Part shown: piece after piece, positions 57,396-64,000 of the stretch | How positions within the stretch are numbered: the stretch's first letter is position 1 | Layout: every line of letters begins with the position of its first letter | Assembly: GCA_039000515.1 (NCBI GenBank) | Contig: JBCFYV010000001.1 | Location: 9,532,928-9,596,927, forward strand | Direction of reading: 5' to 3' | Origin: Timema cristinae | Taxonomy: Eukaryota; Arthropoda; Insecta; Phasmatodea; Timematidae | DNA: 64,000 nt | Notes under the pieces: generated by a model | What the model saw: only the letters and a program-made list of their open reading frames with translations | Told to the model about the DNA's origin: nothing | The model's database searches: none | Translations under genes and position numbers: made by a program

Positions 57396-57849
57396 TCACT
57401 TTGCGATACTAGCGACCGTCTCATGGTCCTGGTTCCTAGAGAGAACATTTTGGACTTCCAGAAAAATATGAACGTTTTGTCTGGCCCAGAACTCAAAAAA
57501 TAGAGAATTTTATAATTCCGCCCGTTCCCCAGTCTGTCTATACAGCCGAAACAGTTCAATGAATTTTGTTTGAATTTGATATTCAGATGCTCTATGGTTC
57601 GTATCTCTAGGTGGAATTGTTATTTTATATATTATAGTAATGAAAGAACCAAGGGTAGTTTACTGATGACTAGTTTTTTGAAAATTAGACTTTTTCCCAA
57701 GAATTCATTTAACCATTTTGTTTGTAAAATGGAACATTTTGGGTTGGTTTGTTTTACATGATAGATAACACTGTTTACTTGTTTTTTGGATAAAAATAAT
57801 AATATAATTCAGGCTTAATGAAAACACATATTTGAACACTTTGTTTAAA

Positions 57850-58055
57850 ATAATAATAGACAATGGTGGAAAGATTTGGGTTTTAATCGTGCTCTGGTCT
57901 ACTTGGGGTGGTTTTTCACTAAATGGTTTCCTACTCTACCTTCATACAAATTCGAGTAGAATACCTCTAAAATGCTTCCTTCCTCATCCTTACTCCATTA
58001 GAGTAATTATCAAATAGAATGTGAATAACCCGAACAGGTAGTAAGACGTGGTGAC
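57850..58055 (+). repeat. C-type SINE, head degraded
   Basis: Body with TCACTAAATGGTTTCCTACT, TCCATTAGAGTAATTATC, and tail AACCCGAACAGGTAGTAAGA. The head is hard to see before GTGGAAAGATTTGGG. Confidence 0.72.
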
Positions 58056-58064
58056 GAAAAAATG

Positions 58065-58065
<1 letters not shown>

Positions 58066-58151
<86 letters not shown>

Positions 58152-58152
58152 G

Positions 58153-58183
<31 letters not shown>

Positions 58184-58190
58184 GAGCGAG
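58066..58190. repeat. (TG)n and (AG)n microsatellite
   Basis: A long TG dinucleotide run with a TTTT break, then GAGAGA runs to about 58193. Frames made only of V and C, or of H and T, arise here and are not genes. Confidence 0.97.
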
Positions 58191-58228
58191 AGAGAGTTAT
58201 TACGTGTATACGAGAAAGTACATAATTT

Positions 58229-58539
58229 ATTATTGTGCCAGGTGACCTGATGGTCTAGGGGGTAAGGTGTCAGACTTCTGTGCTGGCGGCCGGGGTTCAA
58301 TCCTCGGTCCCGGCACATATTTATCTGTATACCAAACCCTTCCTTCACCTCTGACAAGACGTGTATTAATCACAACTTGTGAATGTGTGGAATATCAGCC
58401 CTCCACCGTGGTTCGGATCCCACGTTAAATTGTAGGTCCTTCATTTCATCTCACAATCACCCTACCATTACACATTAACGTAAGTGCATATAACCCGAAT
58501 GGGTAGTAAGACGCGGTGCTAATAATAATTATTGTGCCA
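58229..58539 (+). repeat. tRNA-derived SINE, A type, copy 9, with target duplications
   Basis: The body spans about 58242-58527: GTGACCTGATGGTCTAGGGG head, B box GGGGTTCAATCC, tail domain and short (AAT)n. ATTATTGTGCCA occurs identically at 58229-58240 and 58528-58539. A 115-codon minus frame that crosses it is a by-product. Confidence 0.95.
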
Positions 58540-59415
58540 TACCATTTGTTTTTGTCTCTGTGTGGGATCGATCCAAGGACCCTCTGCTCACAGTTTTACC
58601 ACCCCTCCTTGACATCTTCAACTTCATTATTGATTGAAGTGAATGAGATGTAGTCGGGTATTTTAAGAGGTAGGAGATCTGCAAGTAAGAACGTGCTAAG
58701 AAAACCAGCATTTGACAGTTACAAACGCTACTAATACTACTACTATTATTTATATATATATATTCACACATCAAGCTATTTGAGCAGAAATTGTCATTTT
58801 TGAAAGATATTATCAATTCCTAAAAATAATATTAATATTATATTAGAATACTATAAATATTGCCCGTAACAAAATATGAGCTTTAGTTTCCTGATTTACA
58901 GGCAGCTACTACCTTCTTCACACATCTGGTTCCCTGCTACATCCGGAAAGCTACGAGCAAACTGAGTCTAGCGGGCAAAATGGCGGGAGATTGTAACAGA
59001 CAGACAGATTGGTTTCTGTAGACATCAACCCAGATTAATTTGTTGCTGCTGTCTGAACGAATTGATGCAGAAAAGAGAAGGAGCGACAAATCCCCTTGAA
59101 AACAAAATACACCCAGAAATTGTAGAAAAAGAAACAAATTCAACATAAACCAATACAATAAACAAACACCACAAATTACAGACAGAAAAACTACGACAAT
59201 TAGTGTGAAACGTTGCTGAAAGTTAGATATTTTCCCCCTTTTCTTTCCCCAGCACCTGACATTATGCACAAACCAAACTGTTTGTTTATAAGAGTGCCGC
59301 CTAGATTGCAGTATTTATCACGGGAATCAAGCCAGTAAAATTGTGATTTTTGACCAAAATAATTCAGACAGTTTTGATACTTGGGAGACTTTTTTATACA
59401 TATCTATGGCCTCTA
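58540..59415. other. Repeat-poor sequence left of the promoter-like cluster
   Basis: No SINE or array between 58540 and 60250, which is unusual for this window. A 110-codon minus frame (58937-59269) has a hydrophobic stretch (LIVVVFLSVICGVCLLYWFM) but no recognised family; its coding status is open. AAAATGGCGGGAGA near 58976-58989 is another YY1-like ATGGCG motif. Confidence 0.35.
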
Positions 59416-59463
59416 TTATGCACTAGTTTTTCCACCACGCACGAGGCGAGCTCGCGCCGCCAT
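59416..59463 (-). CDS. Short leader-like frame under a YY1-type motif
   Basis: The minus-strand sequence CCAAGATGGCGGC (59468-59456) is a full match to the YY1-type initiator motif that often spans the first ATG. The frame gives MAARARLVRGGKTSA and then stops. It could be a first exon read through into an intron; the only donor-like site is CTC|GTGCGT. No family is recognised. Confidence 0.2.
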   Translation of the reverse strand: MAARARLVRGGKTSA

Positions 59464-59757
59464 CTTGGAAAAATGGTGGTGAAAGTCTCAGTAACGGTAA
59501 GTCCTAAAGAACTAACTTTTCTGTAACATTAGTGTGGACTGCTAATATGACAATGTGTAATGCAATAGATTGACCCTAAAGAGTATTTGAAGCATTGACC
59601 ATTTATCATTCTAATTATTCATATATTCAAAAATATTTTACATATAATTAAACATATTTTACTTTATTTAAATTTTACAACCTATTACGTGGCGCTTAAA
59701 TCACGTCTTCCTCTAAATTATTTACTAGTTAGTTCACGCTCGTGGTAAGATGGCAGC
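59456..59757. promoter_or_regulatory. Promoter-like cluster with divergent YY1-type motifs
   Basis: CCAAGATGGCGGC on minus (59468-59456) and TAAGATGGCAGC on plus (59746-59757) point away from each other across about 290 bp. CpG-rich GCACGAGGCGAGCTCGCGCC lies just left of the first. In animals such motifs mark start sites with AAGATGGC spanning the start codon. This arrangement resembles a bidirectional promoter. The motifs are seen directly; promoter function is inferred. Confidence 0.4.
59473..59496 (+). CDS. Possible first coding exon (8 codons) with splice donor
   Basis: ATG at 59473 lies just after the YY1-type motif, giving MVVKVSVT and then a perfect donor, ACG|GTAAGT at 59497. Without splicing the frame stops after about 10 more codons. 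The partner exon would lie downstream or outside the window; none was recognised. Confidence 0.25.
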
Positions 59758-59797
59758 ATCTACTGGAGCTAAATTAAGACAAGTTAAGATCTTTTAA
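59750..59797 (+). CDS. Short frame at second YY1-type motif
   Basis: AAGATGGC gives a good initiation context. The frame reads MAASTGAKLRQVKIF and then stops. It may be the start of a spliced gene (weak donor CAA|GTTAAG at about 59782) or a short upstream frame. No family is recognised. Confidence 0.25.
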   Translation: MAASTGAKLRQVKIF

Positions 59798-59806
59798 AGT
59801 ATTTCC

Positions 59807-59819
59807 TTCGAGAAGCTTC
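59807..59819. promoter_or_regulatory. Heat-shock element, copy 1
   Basis: TTCGAGAAGCTTC is a perfect three-unit array of alternating TTC and GAA, each separated by 2 bp, the consensus bound by trimeric heat-shock factor. It lies about 55 bp right of the second YY1-type ATG. Confidence 0.5.
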
Positions 59820-59881
59820 CAAACGCAATAGGTATTTTTCTTTCTGGTTTGTAGGTGTGTATTTACCGTTAGGAAGATTCC

Positions 59882-59894
59882 TTCGAGAAGCTTC
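59882..59894. promoter_or_regulatory. Heat-shock element, copy 2
   Basis: The same TTCGAGAAGCTTC, 75 bp after the first. The two share 17 identical bases (TTCCTTCGAGAAGCTTC), while the sequence between them is not otherwise duplicated. Confidence 0.5.
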
Positions 59895-60254
59895 TATTGA
59901 ACTCAGATATTGTGACTTTTTTAAACTCCGTATTTTCACTGTGCAATCGGTCGTGGTTTTGAATGGACGTGCTTTAAGTGATCAGTGATTATAATTGTTA
60001 GGCCCTCGACATGATCGTGTTTCGATTAGAAAATATTAATAACAATATGATTTCAATTTAAAGAATAAACAGATATCAAACTTTATGTGAATATTATCAT
60101 TTATTAAAGTCTAATGATAAGGAACGAGGCATTATAAGCACATAGTTGCGTAATAGAAATAATGATTTACGGAAGTGACTCTTAAATTACTCTGTTATGT
60201 AATATAGCAATAGCGACACAACTGGGGATTTATAATCAAAAATATACGAAGTTT
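59895..60254. other. Repeat-poor sequence right of the heat-shock elements
   Basis: No frame or repeat is visible. It could be 5' untranslated or intronic sequence if the cluster at 59456-59894 is a promoter. Confidence 0.3.
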
Positions 60255-60475
60255 AACAATGACGTATAACTAAGGGGCTGAACGCGAAAAGTGTAACAAA
60301 TAGCATTTCAAAGAGGGCTGAAGAAACGTAATGTAACAAATGGCGACACAACGTGGGGGTTAATAGGCGACTATTAACACTCGCCAAGACTCGTAATGTA
60401 ACAAATGGCGACACAACGTGGAGGTTAGTATACAACTATTAACGCTCGCCAAGACTCGTAATGTAACAAATGTTA
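60255..60475. repeat. Short tandem array, about 65-bp unit
   Basis: About 2.5 copies of a unit with GTAACAAATGGCGACACAAC and CGCCAAGACTCGTAATGTAA. A diverged half copy lies at the left. CGACACAACTGGGGATTTAT near 60213 may be a further relic. Confidence 0.85.
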
Positions 60476-61924
60476 CTACCCACCCTAAACAAGCTAATAT
60501 TCATAGACATCCTGCAATAAAAATACCCATAGAACCTGCCAGTTTAAATATTAACCCAAATAATCTTATACTCATAGACTTCCAGCATTATTAAATATCA
60601 CGATTTACTATTTGTATATAGGTCTCTATTCACGCGTACATCCCCTGAAGTAGAGAGACGTATAAGTCCAGCCTGCTCACCACAAATACTAGAATGAAGA
60701 GAAGTTCAAAACATGAGACAATTGTGCAGCCCCTGATGTTCGACGAGAATACCAGAAATGTTCTGATTGGCCAGTACGGTACTACATAGAAGACCACTCA
60801 TATGTTGGACACCTGGGTTGGCGTACGTGACCTAAACAAGCATATCTCACACCTGCTCGTGATGTGAGTCAAAAGCAAGTAATATATTGAAACTACTTCT
60901 GAAAACGCCTGATCATCCATGGATGCAGTATTAAAAGGAAAATTTTCATACAATTAATTAAAGAAAAATACACTTTATCCATGACTTTATGATTAAACGA
61001 GAGGGTTCTAAAACAGTATCATTACAATACCCCCCATTTGCTTGTATCCTAAAGAATTTCATGGATTTTGATATGAGCAAATTCCATACTGTGTAAGAGC
61101 TATCATGTTTTATATTCGTTATTCTTAAAATAAAACATGATTTAATTTGTAAAGTGTAGTTTTACATAAATTTTGTATATGTGTAAGCATTAATTCAAAA
61201 TTCCTTTATAACAATACAATTGTTATGATATACTGTTTTACTTCTTTGTTTTCATAATCAATTGCTTTTATTTTCAATGTTCAGTCTCGTTGATAAATAA
61301 ACAGAACAGAGAGAATTGTATGTTTTATTATTTATATAGTGTTTCATCTAGTTTTCCTTATTTTCTTTACTACACTGAAGATTTTCTTACTGTCTCTCTC
61401 TTCGTTGCACTGTTCTTAGACTGCTTATAACATGACATTATTTAACAAAATAATAAATTGCCTTGGTTGAAGAATTAACCTTGTATTTGAGCTTAGGTAA
61501 AATGTTTAGGTTAAGTTTAAATTTAATCAATTCAAATTTAGTTTAATTGTATAAATAATTCAATAGTGTACGCTGAAAAATCTTAAAAATTCATATAAGT
61601 TAGTAGCCGAAGTACCTCAAAGTACCTTAAATTTAAATTAAATTTTGAAATGCTAAAATAAAATATTAATATTAAAATCATTTTTATAAAATGTTTGATT
61701 TAATTATTAATAAGTCATTGTGTTCTATTAAAACTCAAATTCTTATAGGGTTGTGTTAATTATTCAATCAATCACTCTTTACCTAAGTCTCTACGGTAAA
61801 CTTTCTGCACAACATTAATTTAAAGAACTAATATTTGTTAACTTAGGGGTGCGTTTCAGGATCTGAAATTAATTTAATTCTTTGTTTAATTAGTATTAGA
61901 ACATATATTAATGTTTATAAAATG

Positions 61925-61925
<1 letters not shown>
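60476..61925. other. AT-rich sequence without recognisable feature
   Basis: About 1.4 kb without a SINE, array or convincing frame. Very AT-rich from 60950 on. Confidence 0.4.

Positions 61926-61986
<61 letters not shown>
61926..61986. repeat. (TA)n microsatellite
   Basis: About 30 uninterrupted TA dinucleotides. Confidence 0.98.
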
Positions 61987-61990
<4 letters not shown>

Positions 61991-62454
61991 TTTTTAATAT
62001 TACCGCGAGAAAATATTTTCTTGTAAAGTTTGCTTCCCATAATTTGTATAAATTGAACCGTTTTGTTTTGTATAGCATTCACCTTTAGGTAAACTGTATT
62101 CCACAATTGTTCTTCACAATTGATAAATTCTGACCAATCACACAATATAAATATAAACATTAAACATTCAAAATAAGAAACTGTCCACTGCGAACGAGGC
62201 TGTTGGTAGTTCTATTTTCACTGAGCTCTTAAAGAACTGGTATCACTAATCCCTGCCATTTATATTTTTTTAAATGGTAACACTTTTATTTAAATAGGTA
62301 GATCCTGAATGAACAACTGTTATGAAAACTTAGGAATGCAGGCTTCTCATAAAGTCATAACATGTGAATCTTGATTACTCATAAAGAGAGAACATGTGTA
62401 TTCTGGTTACAAATACAAGATGATTGTGTGCAAGTGCTTAATTGCTCCATACAA
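61987..62454. other. AT-rich sequence before the 35-bp array
   Basis: Short related phrases occur around 62340-62410 (AAAGTCATAACATGTGAATC and AAAGAGAGAACATGTGTATT). No gene is seen. Confidence 0.35.
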
Positions 62455-63705
62455 TCAGGAGAGCTCAGGTAACCAACCAGTGAGTGGCGTATAGAGCTCT
62501 CAGGTAACCAGCCAATGAGTGACGTATAGAGCTTTCAGGTAACCAGCCAGTGAGTGACGTATAGAGCTCTCAGGTAACCAGCCAGTGAGTGACGTATAGA
62601 GCTCTCAGGTAACCAGCCAGTGAGTGACGTATAGAGCACTCAGGTAACCAGCCTGTGAGTGACGTATAAAGCTCTCAAGTAACCCGCCAGTGAGTGACGT
62701 ATAGAGCTCTCAGGTAACCAGCCAGTGAATGACGTATAGAGCTCTCAAGTTACCAGCCAGTGAGTGACGTATAGAGCCTCAAGTAACCAGCCAGTGAATG
62801 ACGTATAGAATTCCAGGTAACCAGCCAGTGAGTGACGTATAGAGCTCTCAAGTAACCAGCCAGTTAGTGACGTATAGAGCTCTCAAGTAACCAGCCAGTG
62901 AATGACGTATAGAATTCCAGGTAACCAGCCAGTGAATGATGTATAGAGCTCTCAAGTAACCAGCCAGTGAGTGACGTATAGAGCTCTCAGGTAACCAGCC
63001 AGTGAGTCACGTATAGAGCTCTCAAGTAACCAGCCAGTGAGTGACGTATAGAGCTCTCAAGTAACCACCCAGTGAGTGACGTATAGAGCTCTCAGGTAAC
63101 CAGCCAGTGAATGACGTATAGAGCTTTCAAGTAACCAGCCAGTGAGTGACGTATAGAGAGCTCTCAGGTAACCAGCCAGTGAGTGACGTATAGAGCTCTC
63201 AGGTAACCCACCAGTGAGTGACGTAGCTCTCAGGTAACCAGCCAGTGAATGACGTATAGAATTCCAGGTAACTAGCCAGTGAGTGGCGTATAGAGCTCTC
63301 AGGTAACCAGCCAGTGAATGACGTATAGAGCTCTCAAGTAACCAGCCAGTGAGTGACGTATAGAGCTCTCAGGTAACCAGCCAGTGAGTGACGTATAGAG
63401 CTCTCAGGTAACCAGCCAGTTAATGACGTATAGAGCTTTCAGGTAACTAGCCAGTGAGTGACGTATAGAGCTCTCAGGTAACCAGCCAGTGAGTGACGTA
63501 TAGAGCTCTCAGATAACTAGCCAGTGGGTGACGTATAAAGCTCTCAGGTAACTAGCCAGTGAGTGACGTATAGAGCTCTCAGGTAACCAGCCAGTGAGTG
63601 ACGTATAGAGCTCTCAGGTAACTAGCCAGTGAGTGACGTATAGAGCTCTCAGGTAACCAGCCAGTCAATGACGTATAGAATTCCAGGTAACTAGCCAATG
63701 TCCGG
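62455..63705. repeat. Tandem array, 35-bp unit with CRE-like motif
   Basis: About 36 copies of CTCAGGTAACCAGCCAGTGA plus GTGACGTATAGAGCT. Variants are CAGGTAAC or CAAGTAAC, GAGTGACG or GAATGACG, and GAATTCC replacing GAGCTCTC. Most units hold TGACGTAT, a CREB/ATF-like site. No frame stays open because 35 is not a multiple of 3. Confidence 0.97.
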
Positions 63706-64000
63706 ACGCCGGTACTGACACGTGGGCGTGTGGGACACGATCATCGATCCAAGCAATGTTTCTCTCCTCGTCACTCCTCGTCTGTCAACTGATTCTCTCT
63801 CTCTCTTTTGAGAGCACAGGAGGAACAGACTGTGTTAACTACTGAAGGACTTAGCTTCTGACTGGAGTAAAAGGTATACCTTGGAGTGTAGAGCTTAGGG
63901 TATACGGACTTGAGGTAACAGGACTGGTGTAGGATCAGGATAACAGATCAGATGTCATCTATTTTGACTCGTGTAGACAGGACTCTAGGAGTGAGGACAG
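63706..64000. other. Right edge of window, unexplained
   Basis: GC-richer unique sequence with loose GGACTGGTGTAGGATCAGGA-like phrases. No frame or known repeat is visible before the window ends. Confidence 0.3.

Noticed and set aside
58010..58357. Frames of V/C or H/T runs
   Set aside because: Translation of the TG and AG microsatellite.
62455..63705. CRISPR-like 35-bp repeats
   Set aside because: Units are directly joined with no spacers; this is a simple satellite.
1008..63711. Poly-G runs as quadruplex elements (near 1008, 21820, 40450, 43850, 48860)
   Set aside because: Each is a single homopolymer run, with no pattern relative to other features that would suggest function.

Overview
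The window is eukaryotic, from an AT-rich invertebrate-like genome; an arthropod is plausible, but nothing fixes the taxon. It holds no intact protein-coding gene that I recognise, no rRNA and no convincing functional tRNA gene. There are no bacterial-style gene runs. Most of the sequence is tandem arrays, tRNA-derived SINEs, inverted-repeat elements and decayed DNA transposons.

Layout. 1-9.5 kb: SINE fragments and arrays with 58-, 57- and 43-bp units. 10.9-13.7 kb: a whole but decayed hAT transposon with an 8-bp target duplication, a ZBED5-like transposase pseudogene and a nested SINE. 14-20 kb: a 60-bp array, SINEs, an element with two opposed tRNA-like arms, and a pogo/Tigger-like MITE with TA duplications. 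20.3-21.6 kb: a foldback element whose long terminal inverted repeats enclose an array of about 35-bp monomers. 22-25.7 kb: SINEs and two unexplained richer stretches. 25.8-28.4 kb: a 44-bp array next to a minus-strand MULE transposase remnant and a 213-codon open frame of unknown function. 28.6-38 kb: many SINEs, a 0.77-kb inverted duplication and smaller arrays. 38.2-40.1 kb: a 100-bp array ending against an ankyrin-like exon or fragment. 41-54 kb: SINEs (several with target duplications) and arrays with 65-, 20- and 45-bp units. 54.6-57 kb: 72- and 99-bp arrays. 58.5-62.4 kb: the least repetitive stretch, with a promoter-like cluster (YY1-type motifs around short start codons, a splice donor and two perfect heat-shock elements). 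62.4-63.7 kb: a 35-bp array carrying a CRE-like motif in most units.

The SINEs are the main connected system. At least two different tRNA-like heads (called A and B/C here) end in the same 3' domain, which contains CGAACGGGTAGTAAGACG and CGGTGCT and is followed by an (AAT)n tail. Several copies have exact 12-13 bp target duplications. This fits mobilisation by one LINE partner that recognises the shared tail; no LINE is visible in the window. Several arrays have unit lengths divisible by 3, so they stay open in several frames; their long ORFs are almost certainly not genes.

Coordinates of SINEs and arrays were read by eye and may be off by several bases. Family letters are labels for this window only.
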